Counted from the stretch's first letter, positions 1 to 7,850 are shown. The stretch: DNA of 57,033 nt from Bacteroidota bacterium (GCA_018335675.1 JAGXRQ010000073.1:1-57033), one strand, 5' to 3'. Program-made: numbers and translations. The notes: generated by a model from the letters alone, not told the origin.

Positions 1-80
1 TCCGCTATCTCTTGTTGTTTGTATCCACTACTTCTCATTTCAGAAATTGTGTACCTTTGTTCTCTGGTTAAATGTTTCAT
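1..80 (-). CDS. IS30-family transposase, N-terminal fragment (runs off the left edge)
   Basis: Reading the minus strand from the ATG at 80-78 gives 26 complete codons that begin MKHLTREQRYTISEM and continue to the window edge without a stop. This is the characteristic start of IS30-type (DDE) transposases, whose N-terminal HTH_38 helix-turn-helix binds the element's terminal repeats. Only the DNA-binding start is visible, so I cannot say whether the transposase is intact. The element's upstream end should lie between about 80 and 229, before the terminator of the neighbouring oxidase gene. The opposite terminal repeat is outside the window, so the insertion-sequence boundary cannot be fixed. 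This is the only mobile-element signal in the window. Confidence 0.8.
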   Translation of the reverse strand, partial: MKHLTREQRYTISEMRSSGYKQQEIA

Positions 81-130
81 TTTGCAACTTTTTTTTGACG
101 AGGAAAGCCAATTTAAACTTTATCCATCAG

Positions 131-164
131 GACAAGGGGAAAGATAATTTCTTTCTCCTTTGTC
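131..164. repeat. Imperfect hairpin in the upstream region of the IS30 element
   Basis: GACAAGGGGAAAGA (131-144) is nearly the reverse complement of the stretch ending TTTCTCCTTTGTC (to 164), giving a stem of about 14 pairs with one bulge and a short AT loop. It lies 50 nt upstream of the transposase start. Such structures near insertion-sequence ends can block read-in transcription or translation; that role is inferred here. Confidence 0.45.
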
Positions 165-229
165 TTGAAAAATATTATTTACTTTATATCCTCGTAAAAA
201 GTTGCATTAATTACTTGAATTTAGTAAAT

Positions 230-256
230 AAAAAAGCCCCAATATGGGGCTTTTTT
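230..256 (-). terminator. Intrinsic terminator of the alternative oxidase gene
   Basis: AAAAAAGCCCC, a 5-nt loop (aatat), then GGGGCTTTTTT form a perfect stem flanked by A- and T-tracts on either side. It can act in both directions. It lies 20 nt downstream of the minus-strand oxidase stop codon and separates that gene from the IS30 fragment. Confidence 0.85.
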
Positions 257-276
257 ATTATCTAAAACATAAGAAG

Positions 277-960
277 TTAAATCTTACTTTCAGGCATTCC
301 ATCATACTTATGAACAAACTCCGGTTTGCCGCAAAACTCAAAACTATGATTCATATGATCACGCTCATCCAGACTGATTCTTCTAAAAACATCTGCCCAT
401 GTATCAACATCAGCATAATTTTTCACAAGAGGATTATTTACTTTTTGTTTTTCCCATTGAGGATTGTCAACAACTAATTTGGCATAAACATTTTCGGCGT
501 GGTTTTCAAATTCAGCATTAAATAAAAATGCTCTTTTTTGGCTAAAAAACGCCATCATTCTTGCAATAATAACATAAGTAAAAACTGCAAAATAATAAAA
601 GAAAGGTTTTAGGTACCACTTATCCTTCAATCCATCTTCCTTCATTTTTTCATGAATAACAAGCAAATGCATATATTCATTATCCTGGGCTTCCCTGCCC
701 CACTCTATAACACCTTGAGATTTTTCAACCTTAGCAGTGTTTTTGTATTGTTTAGTTTGCTTAATATAATGACGCACTTCCCAAACTCTATATGGAATAC
801 TTGCTAATATTTCCAATAATTTTGCCTTAGGGAGATCATCTTTTTTCCCTGCTATCATATCCATGCCGGCAAAAAAGATTTTTGCTATAACACTATATTT
901 GTATCGAGGAGTTTTTAAAGTTATTTGCTGTTCTTTTTTTAGGTCGATTTTTTGTGACAT
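277..960 (-). CDS. Alternative oxidase (di-iron quinol oxidase)
   Basis: This 227-aa protein matches the AOX/plastid terminal oxidase family, which oxidises ubiquinol or another quinol and reduces oxygen to water without pumping protons. The di-iron ligand motifs are all visible in order: LLEILASIP (E50), NEYMHLL (E95 and H98, an ExxH pair), FENHAENVY (E150 or E152) and LDERDHM (E199 and H202, a second ExxH). A hydrophobic stretch at about 118-137 fits the interfacial membrane-binding helices. The protein is close to the minimal family length and has no N-terminal extension. It stands alone, with a terminator behind it and no clear TAnnTTTG box in front. AOX is uncommon in Bacteroidota, so acquisition by transfer is possible, but base composition looks like that of the neighbours. 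The family call is firm; the electron donor is inferred. Confidence 0.85.
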   Translation of the reverse strand: MSQKIDLKKEQQITLKTPRYKYSVIAKIFFAGMDMIAGKKDDLPKAKLLEILASIPYRVWEVRHYIKQTKQYKNTAKVEKSQGVIEWGREAQDNEYMHLLVIHEKMKEDGLKDKWYLKPFFYYFAVFTYVIIARMMAFFSQKRAFLFNAEFENHAENVYAKLVVDNPQWEKQKVNNPLVKNYADVDTWADVFRRISLDERDHMNHSFEFCGKPEFVHKYDGMPESKI

Positions 961-1113
961 TTTCCTAAGTTTTATAAAATGAATATTTAAATTATTGCGG
1001 TATAAAAATACATAATTTTAAAATCGTATAAAATCGGAAATCAGAAATTTTCAAAAGATTACGTTATTGTTATTTAGATTATCTTCAATTAACAACATCA
1101 TTATCCAAAAATA

Positions 1114-3564
1114 TTATCTCCAGCTCTTCTTAAATGCTGAAACAAAATATTTAAACCAACTGTCGTTATCGGTAATCTTATTGGCTAGATTTGAATGATT
1201 TTCTTTAGGGTATTTATTTTTGTAAAATTCAGCAGCTTTTTTACCCGCATACTCCTGAATATCTTTAGTGTTTTTGGAGCTAATGCCTTTATTTTTGATT
1301 ACTAACAAAAGCTTTAATGCATCGTCAGGTTTGCTATTATCTGAGAAATAAGTTATACCACTATATATAAAATCAATTTGCGATGATCTTGATATATAAT
1401 CAACTAATTGCAAATGCTCTACTCCCAAACCCATTAAATTTTTAGATTCCCATAAATTCTGAGCTCTCATATATCTTTGGAAAAAAGATTCATGTTTATG
1501 TTGAACATCTGAGTTCAACAATCTTTTAGCTGACCTTAAGAGAGTTTGATATTCGGCCGCAGGAATATAAGATTGGAGCATTAGCAAAGAATCTCCTAAA
1601 TAAATATTACAATCATCTAAATTATCAACAAATCTATTCAATTTCGTCAGGCTATCCATAGCACTCACATATTCAGCATACTTAATAAGAAGTTGAATTT
1701 TATAAAATCTATCACTGATTAGATTATTATTAATCTCACATTCTTTCTGAAAAATTCTTTGTTTCAGGCTTTGAATTCTCGAGAACACTAATGTATCTGA
1801 ATACAATTCAAATATTTCGGATTCATTTATTGCATCTTCAAGAGATATTTTGGCTTCAATTATTTCCCCTGCCCACGCCATAAGGTGTCCGTGAGATAAA
1901 GTTTCAAGGATTCTTCCTTTATATTCAGTTTTGATTTCCGGAGTATGCACAACTGTTGCATTACTTATAATCTTTGGTTTTGACAATGCTAATTTCACCT
2001 GCCTTTCTTTTTGCAAATGCAATTCGGCAATATCAGAATCTAAATTAGGCGGGCAATTTAGAAATGAATATGCATTACACAACCTTTTTGCATTATCAAA
2101 ATAATAAATTGACCTATCCCATAAACCTTCCTTCCGTTGTTCTCTGGCAATAACAAGATATTGAACAAATATTTTTTGAAGCATAGCTTCAGCCAATTTA
2201 TATTCCCCAATTAAATCAGTGTGTTCTTTCTGATATTCTATAGCACTTTGAGAGTACATCTCACTAAAAGAAAGATTGTTTATATCATAAGCCCTTTGAG
2301 CAACCGACAGATATGAATTATAAACTCCCAATCTTGCCCTCTTTTGCATTTGTGCCACTCTATCATCACAATGAAATGGATATATGTCTGAACAAAATTC
2401 CTGTAATTTCATTAATTCAGATAATGCATCAGGATATCTATTTTCAGCTATGAAAAAATTTATTCTATTGCACACCGAATCATAAATAATTGAAGAGTAA
2501 TTAATTGCCATATTAAGCCATTCGCCTGATGGATATATATCTTTTAGAATATGTTTAGCTACAAAAAGAGCTGAATCACTTTTATTTTCATCAATATGAA
2601 TCTTTCCAAGTTCAATTAAAGCTGGGACATTAAACTTATTAAAATTTACTGCCTTTTTGAAATTATCTTTTGCGGCTTTTCTATTTCCCCTTAAATAATT
2701 TTCTACTCCGGCAACATAAAATAGCTTATCAATGTCAGATATTGATTGATTATAAAATGCTCTTAAACTCGTAATCTTCTCATTATAATATTCATACTTA
2801 GAAAAAACTGAATTTACATCCTTTTGCTTTATTATAAGAAAATTGAAAAAATCTTTTTGATTCACATCGCCTAAAACCGACTCAATTTCGCATAAATTGA
2901 ACTCATCAATAATCATAGACTCTATTTTTGAATTTTCAAGTTTATGAATTAGTGATTCAATTCTATCAAAATACTCAGAAGCATTATAATAATCGTGCAG
3001 CGCATTGGCAAATCGCATAAATCTATGATATGATTTTTCAGAGTAGGATGGCTCCAGGCTAGGGATTTTTACAATTATGTTATTATTGTTATTCAATACA
3101 ACGGTATCCAATATAACAAGAGGAAACTGCTCTACATTTTCAACCCTGAAGCTTTTATGAATTATTCTTTTGCCGCTTCCATTTTCAACAGTAATAATTC
3201 CTGAATAGATGTCGGGCATAAGATAATTTTCCAACGAAAAATCTTTATAATTGTAATCGCCAGAAATTACAGGAGCTGATACACATATTATAATTCTATT
3301 GGTATTATTAACATTTGTGACTGTTTTTCTAATATTTGTTTTTATTCCATATGAAGTATAAACCCTCATTTTTCCGGATGCCTCAGAAATTCTTTGCAGA
3401 AAATCATTTGTAAATATTGCCTGGCCAGATGCATTAGGTCTAAAAGCAATTTCTTTTGTGAAAGTTTCGGTGTCTTTATTTGAAGCAAATAAAGAGTTTA
3501 AATTTTGCATCAGCAGAGAAGAAATAATCAAAATCGAAATGCTGCAACAAAATTTTAGTCTCAT
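1114..3564 (-). CDS. Large exported TPR-like protein, function unknown
   Basis: This 816-aa protein starts with a signal peptide (basic MRLK, hydrophobic core to about residue 27). About 150 beta-rich residues follow, then long helical segments with loose TPR character. One helical pair around 285-345 (ENYLRGNRKAAKDNFKKAV, then LIELGKIHIDENKSDSALF) is the clearest TPR-like unit. No catalytic motif, lipobox or T9SS C-terminal domain is visible, so it is probably periplasmic or bound to the outer membrane through partners. It is monocistronic, with a promoter at 3649-3677 and a leader of roughly 75 nt. I do not recognise a named family; the general form resembles Bacteroidota-specific scaffold proteins. 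Confidence 0.6.
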   Translation of the reverse strand: MRLKFCCSISILIISSLLMQNLNSLFASNKDTETFTKEIAFRPNASGQAIFTNDFLQRISEASGKMRVYTSYGIKTNIRKTVTNVNNTNRIIICVSAPVISGDYNYKDFSLENYLMPDIYSGIITVENGSGKRIIHKSFRVENVEQFPLVILDTVVLNNNNNIIVKIPSLEPSYSEKSYHRFMRFANALHDYYNASEYFDRIESLIHKLENSKIESMIIDEFNLCEIESVLGDVNQKDFFNFLIIKQKDVNSVFSKYEYYNEKITSLRAFYNQSISDIDKLFYVAGVENYLRGNRKAAKDNFKKAVNFNKFNVPALIELGKIHIDENKSDSALFVAKHILKDIYPSGEWLNMAINYSSIIYDSVCNRINFFIAENRYPDALSELMKLQEFCSDIYPFHCDDRVAQMQKRARLGVYNSYLSVAQRAYDINNLSFSEMYSQSAIEYQKEHTDLIGEYKLAEAMLQKIFVQYLVIAREQRKEGLWDRSIYYFDNAKRLCNAYSFLNCPPNLDSDIAELHLQKERQVKLALSKPKIISNATVVHTPEIKTEYKGRILETLSHGHLMAWAGEIIEAKISLEDAINESEIFELYSDTLVFSRIQSLKQRIFQKECEINNNLISDRFYKIQLLIKYAEYVSAMDSLTKLNRFVDNLDDCNIYLGDSLLMLQSYIPAAEYQTLLRSAKRLLNSDVQHKHESFFQRYMRAQNLWESKNLMGLGVEHLQLVDYISRSSQIDFIYSGITYFSDNSKPDDALKLLLVIKNKGISSKNTKDIQEYAGKKAAEFYKNKYPKENHSNLANKITDNDSWFKYFVSAFKKSWR

Positions 3565-3648
3565 TTATAAAAAAGAATCAAAAGTCTAAAAAACAGTAAA
3601 TTACCCAAGCAAGCATTAAAAGTATTGGATTTATTTGCATTGGCGTTA

Positions 3649-3677
3649 CAAAGGTAACATTTTCCTAATGTTTGCAA
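3649..3677 (-). promoter_or_regulatory. Bacteroidota-type promoter for the 816-aa exported protein
   Basis: On the minus strand TTG (3677-3675) is followed by an 18-nt spacer and TACCTTTG (3656-3649). This matches the Bacteroidota sigma-ABfr -33 TTG / -7 TAnnTTTG consensus with normal spacing. The start site is predicted near 3642. Confidence 0.6.
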
Positions 3678-3717
3678 TAACTTGAGTAAAAGTATAATGC
3701 AAAAAATATATTATAAC

Positions 3718-3725
3718 TACATTTG
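3718..3725 (+). promoter_or_regulatory. -7 box TACATTTG of the Sua5/YciO gene
   Basis: TACATTTG matches the TAnnTTTG -7 consensus 15 nt upstream of the ATG at 3741. No good TTG lies at -33. The predicted start site near 3732 leaves a leader of only about 9 nt. The in-frame TTG at 3723 is part of this box and so is unlikely to be a start codon. Confidence 0.55.
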
Positions 3726-3740
3726 CACAAATTATTTTTT

Positions 3741-4361
3741 ATGTTAGTTAAGATTTACCCGGAAAATCCTAATCAAAAGGAAATCAACACTGTAGTAGAT
3801 TGCCTACGCAATGGAGGGGTAATAATATACCCTACCGATACAGTTTACGCAATTGGTTGCGATATAATGAACAGCAAGGCTGTAGCAAGAGTTGCTGCAA
3901 TTAAATCAACCAAAGTTGAGAAAGCCAACTTTTCATTTATTTTCTATGACCTAAGTCATATTTCAGATTACACAAAACCATTTGGAACAAGCATTTATAA
4001 GCTTATGAAGAAAGCACTTCCCGGTCCTTTCACGTTTATACTTGAAGCAAACAACAATATTCCAAAACTTTTCCAAAGCAAAAAAAAGACAATAGGTATC
4101 CGAATTCCCAACAACAACATTATACGAGAAGTAGTAAAAGAATTAGGCAATCCGATAATCTCAACTTCAGTATATGACGAGGATGAAATAATTGAATACA
4201 CAACTGACCCCGAGTTAATATATGAAAAACATAATCATCACGTAGATTTGGTAATTGATGGAGGGTATGGCGACAATGAAGCTTCAACAGTTGTAGATTG
4301 CACAAGCGGCGAACCTGAGGTTATACGTGAGGGCAAAGGAAATATTGAAGATTATTTGTAG
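3741..4361 (+). CDS. Sua5/YciO/YrdC-family protein (probable threonylcarbamoyl-AMP synthase)
   Basis: The 206-aa product (from the ATG) is a single YrdC domain. This family binds dsRNA/tRNA and ATP and makes threonylcarbamoyl-AMP for the t6A37 modification of ANN-decoding tRNAs, with TsaD/B/E completing transfer. Visible family signatures are GGVIIYPTDTVYAIGCD near the N-terminus, KALPGPFTFILEA, IGIRIPNNNI and the closing STVVDCTSGEPEVIREGKG. The KxxKxEKANFSFIFYDLS stretch resembles the YciO subgroup more than classical Sua5/TsaC, and the extra C-terminal Sua5 domain is absent. I therefore leave the gene symbol blank: it could be the main TsaC or a YciO paralogue. The start is set at 3741 because the upstream in-frame TTG lies inside the promoter box. 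Confidence 0.8.
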   Translation: MLVKIYPENPNQKEINTVVDCLRNGGVIIYPTDTVYAIGCDIMNSKAVARVAAIKSTKVEKANFSFIFYDLSHISDYTKPFGTSIYKLMKKALPGPFTFILEANNNIPKLFQSKKKTIGIRIPNNNIIREVVKELGNPIISTSVYDEDEIIEYTTDPELIYEKHNHHVDLVIDGGYGDNEASTVVDCTSGEPEVIREGKGNIEDYL

Positions 4362-4363
4362 AA

Positions 4364-4433
4364 GGAAGTCGGAAGTCGGAAGTCGGAAGTCGACAGTCGA
4401 CAGTCGACAGTCGGAAGTTGTAAGTTGGCAGTC
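4364..4433. repeat. Heptamer tandem repeat array A (about 10 units)
   Basis: Starting 3 nt after the Sua5/YciO stop codon are ten consecutive 7-mers: GGAAGTC x4, GACAGTC x3, GGAAGTT, GTAAGTT and GGCAGTC. AGT at unit positions 4-6 is invariant. The array ends 25 nt before the cupin start. The same units recur in reverse orientation at 7745-7793. The repeats are too short and have no spacers, so this is not CRISPR. Confidence 0.9.
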
Positions 4434-4458
4434 GTGATAATAACTTTTTCAATTAACT

Positions 4459-4782
4459 ATGATGGATAATATTTTCAATATAGATTCCTTACCAATTGAT
4501 TCAGAACTATTTGACACTATATTTCATAATAAAAATGTTAAAATTGAAAGAATACTAAGCAAAGGACAAGTAACTAAAGATGGAGAGTGGTATAATCAGG
4601 AAACAGACGAGTGGGTGATATTGATACAAGGAAATGCCAAAATTGAGTTTGAAAATCACAAGATAATAGAACTAAATTCAGGAGATTACATATTTATTCC
4701 ATCACATCAGAAGCACAAAGTAATTTTCACAAGCGTTGATCCAATTTGTATATGGATAGCAGTGCACATTGAAAAAGAATAA
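4459..4782 (+). CDS. Small cupin-domain protein
   Basis: This 107-aa protein is a single cupin beta-barrel. It shows a first cupin motif around DEWVILIQGNAKIEFE (about 52-67) and a second around LNSGDYIFIPSHQKHKV (about 74-90), with histidines in SHQKHK as the likely metal ligands. The classic first-motif HxH is not present, so metal binding is uncertain. Single-domain cupins of this size are often annotated as cupin 2 or phosphoribosylaminoimidazole carboxylase-like proteins without proven function. The gene starts ATGATG, so either Met may be used (4459 or 4462). It follows the heptamer array and could be read from the upstream Sua5/YciO promoter. Confidence 0.75.
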   Translation: MMDNIFNIDSLPIDSELFDTIFHNKNVKIERILSKGQVTKDGEWYNQETDEWVILIQGNAKIEFENHKIIELNSGDYIFIPSHQKHKVIFTSVDPICIWIAVHIEKE

Positions 4783-4804
4783 TCAAGATTATACTAAAAC
4801 AATA

Positions 4805-6088
4805 TTATAGATTATTGACTCCTACAATCAACAAATTATCTTCTTCAAAAGAAATTTCTTCTAATTTGCGGATTAAGCTATCCCTTAATACAAAAAACTC
4901 TTGGTGATATATTTGAGGCAGAGGATTTGCGCTTGGAAATTTCTCTCTTCTATGATCTACCTGTTTGCCATTTTTCCAAAATCTAAAACATACATGAGGG
5001 CCTGTTGCGTCGCCTGTCATGCCAACATATCCAATAACTTCTCCCTGTTTAACCCTTCTTCCCTGCTTAATTCCTGAAGCGAATTTCGACATATGTAGGT
5101 ATTGAGTTTCATAAACAGAATTATGCCTGATTCTGACATAATTACCATTACCTCCTGCAAATCTAGCCTCTGTAACAACACCATCGCCAATTGCAAGTAT
5201 AGGAGTTCCTGTTGGTGCGGCATAATCTGTTCCGTAATGAGGACGGCGGACATTATGTATTGGATGCATTCTGCTATTAGAATAGCCACTTGTTATTCTT
5301 CCAAATTTAAGAGGAGCTTTCAAAAAGACTTTTCTTAAGTTTTCACCTTCAGAGTCAAAAAAGCCATCAACAGAATCTTTCTTAAATTGAAAACCTAATA
5401 TTTCTCTACCCTGATGAATGAAATATATTGCATCAATATTTGTTACACCTATGCATTCATTTCCCACATATTGCTCTTCAAAAATAACTTTAAACTTGTC
5501 GCCCTTATTTATTCTATGAAAGTCGACAGACCAAGCTAATATTTCAGACATTGAGATTGCAAGTTCAGGATGTAAATTATTTTCTTGCAAAGCAACCCAA
5601 AGCGATGAGTTAATTACTCCTGAGGCCGTGCGAGGTACATTCTTAATTGGTTTCATTTCTCTCACAACCTGAACTGAGTCGTAAAAGCATACTTTAATGT
5701 ATTCCAACTTGGAAATATCATAAATAAAATATTGAATATTGGAAACAGAATCCGATTCCAAATAAGCGTGGAAGCTGTTTCCGGCTCGAATTCTTCTGGG
5801 ATCAAACCATTTTTTAACTTTATTAATAACATCATCAACAACCATAAACTCCAATTCAAATCCGGACAAAATCTGACTAAGAGTTTGATTATTCTTTACT
5901 TTGCCTTTATCAATATAAAATTTCCCAATCTCAACGCCATATTCATCATACTCGGGTTCAACCAACTCTTCTTCATAAACAGTATCATTATCTATAGAGT
6001 TTACGTATGAAAACTTTCCAATCAACCAAACAGTTAGGATTAAAGAAAAAATAATGGCAGAAGAAATACATAAAATTTTAAGCTTCAT
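4805..6088 (-). CDS. M23-family metallopeptidase (LytM-type cell-wall endopeptidase)
   Basis: This 427-aa protein has an N-terminal membrane anchor or uncleaved signal (about 4-24). Its middle region, about 60-255, resembles the OapA/LysM-like and substrate-gating parts of MepM/ShyA-type enzymes. A complete LytM domain covers about 260-385. The zinc ligands are visible: H284 and D288 (RPHYGTDY), H332 (QYLHMS) and H365 (GPHVCFRF). It should hydrolyse peptide cross-links of peptidoglycan in the periplasm. The acidic stretch after the anchor (EEELVEPEYDEYG) may be a linker. Transcription probably starts from the -7 box at 6125-6132, which overlaps the end of the Yip1-like gene; the two genes lie in the same direction 41 nt apart. 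Confidence 0.88.
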   Translation of the reverse strand: MKLKILCISSAIIFSLILTVWLIGKFSYVNSIDNDTVYEEELVEPEYDEYGVEIGKFYIDKGKVKNNQTLSQILSGFELEFMVVDDVINKVKKWFDPRRIRAGNSFHAYLESDSVSNIQYFIYDISKLEYIKVCFYDSVQVVREMKPIKNVPRTASGVINSSLWVALQENNLHPELAISMSEILAWSVDFHRINKGDKFKVIFEEQYVGNECIGVTNIDAIYFIHQGREILGFQFKKDSVDGFFDSEGENLRKVFLKAPLKFGRITSGYSNSRMHPIHNVRRPHYGTDYAAPTGTPILAIGDGVVTEARFAGGNGNYVRIRHNSVYETQYLHMSKFASGIKQGRRVKQGEVIGYVGMTGDATGPHVCFRFWKNGKQVDHRREKFPSANPLPQIYHQEFFVLRDSLIRKLEEISFEEDNLLIVGVNNL

Positions 6089-6124
6089 CAGATTTAATAT
6101 AAAACGTTAAACAAAATTCAAAAA

Positions 6125-6132
6125 CAAACTTA
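6125..6132 (-). promoter_or_regulatory. -7 box TAAGTTTG for the M23 peptidase
   Basis: The minus strand reads TAAGTTTG across the stop codon of the upstream Yip1-like gene, about 37 nt before the peptidase ATG. No convincing -33 TTG is present at 17-23 nt, so this is a half-supported promoter. Confidence 0.4.
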
Positions 6133-6711
6133 CATATTCAGCATATCGTAATTGCCGGATATTACAACCATTATTACTGCAACAAATAAACCAGTAATCA
6201 CAATAGCACCAAATAAAATTAACATACATAAAACCCCAAAACCCGTTTTGCGGTTATCAGGGGTTTCCAGCATTATACCAATGCCTTTCCAAAATAAAAA
6301 CACCATAAACACCAATCCTACTAATGTAATTATAGACAATGACGGATGAATAGCTGCTATTAATGTTGATAAAAAGAAAGGAGTATATGAAATAACAAAT
6401 AGTGAATAAATTTCATTGAAAGAATTACTTGATGAAAATTTTGGAGCAAGTAGTTTAATCATATAAGAAGCAAGCAAAAGAGCTAGTGAATAAGTTATAG
6501 TATCATGAATGAACAAGAAATTTTGAGAGAAGATAGAGTAAATCGATTCTTCCGGAACACTTGTCACTTTAGCTATTGAACTAAGAAAAATAAGTGGGAA
6601 AGCCAGGAAGATAAACAAATTCTTCCAGTTATAGCCAAATTCTTTTGCCTTTATCCAACTAACTGATGGTGACAAAATAACATTCAGAACGATTTGATAA
6701 AAATTATTCAT
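6130..6711 (-). CDS. Yip1-like multi-pass inner membrane protein
   Basis: The product is about 193 aa from MNNFYQIVLNVILSPSVSW, with five hydrophobic segments: roughly FIFLAFPLIFL, ITYSLALLLASYMI, YSLFVISYTPFFLSTLIAA, SIITLVGLVFMVFLFW and LCMLILFGAIVITGLF. The N-terminal 'ILSPSVSW' followed by a membrane domain, and the loop reading YTPFF, resemble the Yip1/DUF1282 family of unknown bacterial function. The start is placed at 6711; the ATG at 6723 is also possible. The in-frame TTG at 6738 lies within the promoter -7 box and should not be the start. Confidence 0.6.
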   Translation of the reverse strand: MNNFYQIVLNVILSPSVSWIKAKEFGYNWKNLFIFLAFPLIFLSSIAKVTSVPEESIYSIFSQNFLFIHDTITYSLALLLASYMIKLLAPKFSSSNSFNEIYSLFVISYTPFFLSTLIAAIHPSLSIITLVGLVFMVFLFWKGIGIMLETPDNRKTGFGVLCMLILFGAIVITGLFVAVIMVVISGNYDMLNM

Positions 6712-6735
6712 TATTACTATCATTTTTATACGCTG

Positions 6736-6743
6736 CAAAAATA
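6736..6743 (-). promoter_or_regulatory. -7 box TATTTTTG of the Yip1-like gene
   Basis: The minus strand reads TATTTTTG, a perfect TAnnTTTG. The predicted start site near 6729 lies 6 or 18 nt before the candidate ATGs at 6723 and 6711. It is divergent from the xerD promoter, 61 bp away. Confidence 0.5.
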
Positions 6744-6804
6744 GTAATTATAAAAATGTTCTCATTATTTAAAAATGGGCAATACGGTTAAATAATAATA
6801 AAAC

Positions 6805-6812
6805 TATATTTG
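6805..6812 (+). promoter_or_regulatory. -7 box TATATTTG of xerD
   Basis: TATATTTG ends only 8 nt before the xerD ATG at 6821, so the predicted transcript is leaderless or nearly so. No TTG is seen at the -33 position. Confidence 0.5.
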
Positions 6813-6820
6813 CCTAACAA

Positions 6821-7726
6821 ATGGATTGGAAAAAACACATACAAGGATTTGATGCATATTTAAGGCTGGAAAAATCACTTTCACCTAATAGCATAGAAGC
6901 ATACTTAAGCGATATAAATAAACTTTCTGATTATTTCTCATCAAAATTAAGAAGTATTTCTCCAGAAGAAATTACAAAAGAAAACCTTTCTGAATTCGTT
7001 CAATTTACAGGCGAACTGGGATTACAGGCACGTTCTCAGGCACGACTAATAAGTGCAATCAAATCATTTTATAAATATTTGTTATTAGAAGATTACATAA
7101 CCGTAAATCCATCAACATTACTGGAAAGCCCCAGAACAGGAAGAAAAATACCGGAATATCTTACAATTATTGAAATAGATAAAATTATATCCGCAATAGA
7201 TTTGAGTACTCCTGAAGGCGAGAGAAATAAAGCAATTATTGAAACACTTTATGGATGTGGGCTAAGGGTGAGTGAACTTATTAACCTAAAAATTTCCGAT
7301 TTATTCATCAAAGATGAATATGTAAAAGTAACGGGCAAAGGAAATAAGCAAAGAATTGTTCCATTAGGTTATAGTGCATCTAAGCAGATCCAGATATATG
7401 TTAATAACATAAGGGTTCATTCAACTCCGGTTAAAGGCAATGAAGATTTTGTTTTTTTAAATAACAAAGGAAGTAAGCTTTCCAGAGTTATGATTTTTAT
7501 AATTATAAAAGATTTATGTGAAAAGGCTGGCATCAAAAAAAATGTCAGCCCTCATACATTCCGCCATAGCTTTGCAACACATCTCATTGAGGGAGGCGCC
7601 GACCTGAGAGCTGTGCAAGACATGCTTGGTCACGAGTCAATTACTACCACAGAGATTTACACCCATATCGACAGAGAATATCTGCGAGAAAACCTTATAA
7701 GCTATCATCCCAGAGCGAAGAAATAA
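6821..7726 (+). CDS. xerD: Site-specific tyrosine recombinase XerD
   Basis: This 301-aa protein has the usual XerC/D length. An N-terminal SAM-like core-binding domain covers about 1-90, and the catalytic domain about 105-295. All catalytic residues are present: R149 (CGLRVSEL), K173 (TGKGNKQR), H245 and R248 (HTFRHSF), H271 (GHESI) and nucleophile Y280 (EIYTHID). XerD with XerC resolves chromosome dimers at dif during division. The overall sequence reads more like XerD than XerC, and no phage or integrative-element genes surround it, so it is probably the housekeeping enzyme. Heptamer array B begins 18 nt after its stop. Confidence 0.9.
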   Translation: MDWKKHIQGFDAYLRLEKSLSPNSIEAYLSDINKLSDYFSSKLRSISPEEITKENLSEFVQFTGELGLQARSQARLISAIKSFYKYLLLEDYITVNPSTLLESPRTGRKIPEYLTIIEIDKIISAIDLSTPEGERNKAIIETLYGCGLRVSELINLKISDLFIKDEYVKVTGKGNKQRIVPLGYSASKQIQIYVNNIRVHSTPVKGNEDFVFLNNKGSKLSRVMIFIIIKDLCEKAGIKKNVSPHTFRHSFATHLIEGGADLRAVQDMLGHESITTTEIYTHIDREYLRENLISYHPRAKK

Positions 7727-7744
7727 AAAGATTGTAAAGATTGA

Positions 7745-7793
7745 GACTGCCGACTGTCGACTTACGACTTACGACTTACGACTTACAACTTTC
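7745..7793. repeat. Heptamer tandem repeat array B (inverted relative to array A)
   Basis: On the plus strand the units are GACTGCC, GACTGTC, GACTTAC x4 and a decayed AACTTTC. Their reverse complements (GGCAGTC, GACAGTC, GTAAGTC) are the same units found at 4364-4433. The array starts 18 nt after the xerD stop codon. Confidence 0.9.
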
Positions 7794-7850
7794 TCCCAAA
7801 GTTTAAGTATTTTTTAAAGCTATTATAATGTTTTTATAACACTTATTTAT

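Noticed and set aside
47-265. A 72-aa plus-strand open frame near the left edge
   Set aside because: It overlaps the IS30 start, the hairpin and the terminator, and its sequence is low-complexity and hydrophobic with no family resemblance.
3723-3740. TTG at 3723 as the start of the Sua5/YciO gene
   Set aside because: It lies within the TACATTTG promoter box; translation could not start upstream of the transcript's own start site, and the ATG at 3741 begins the conserved protein.
4364-4433. A CRISPR array at the heptamer repeats
   Set aside because: Units are 7 bp with no spacers, and no cas genes are present; it is a simple tandem repeat.
6821-7726. XerD-like recombinase as an integrase marking a mobile island
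   Set aside because: No attachment-site tRNA, direct repeats or phage genes flank it, and its length and motifs fit the housekeeping enzyme.
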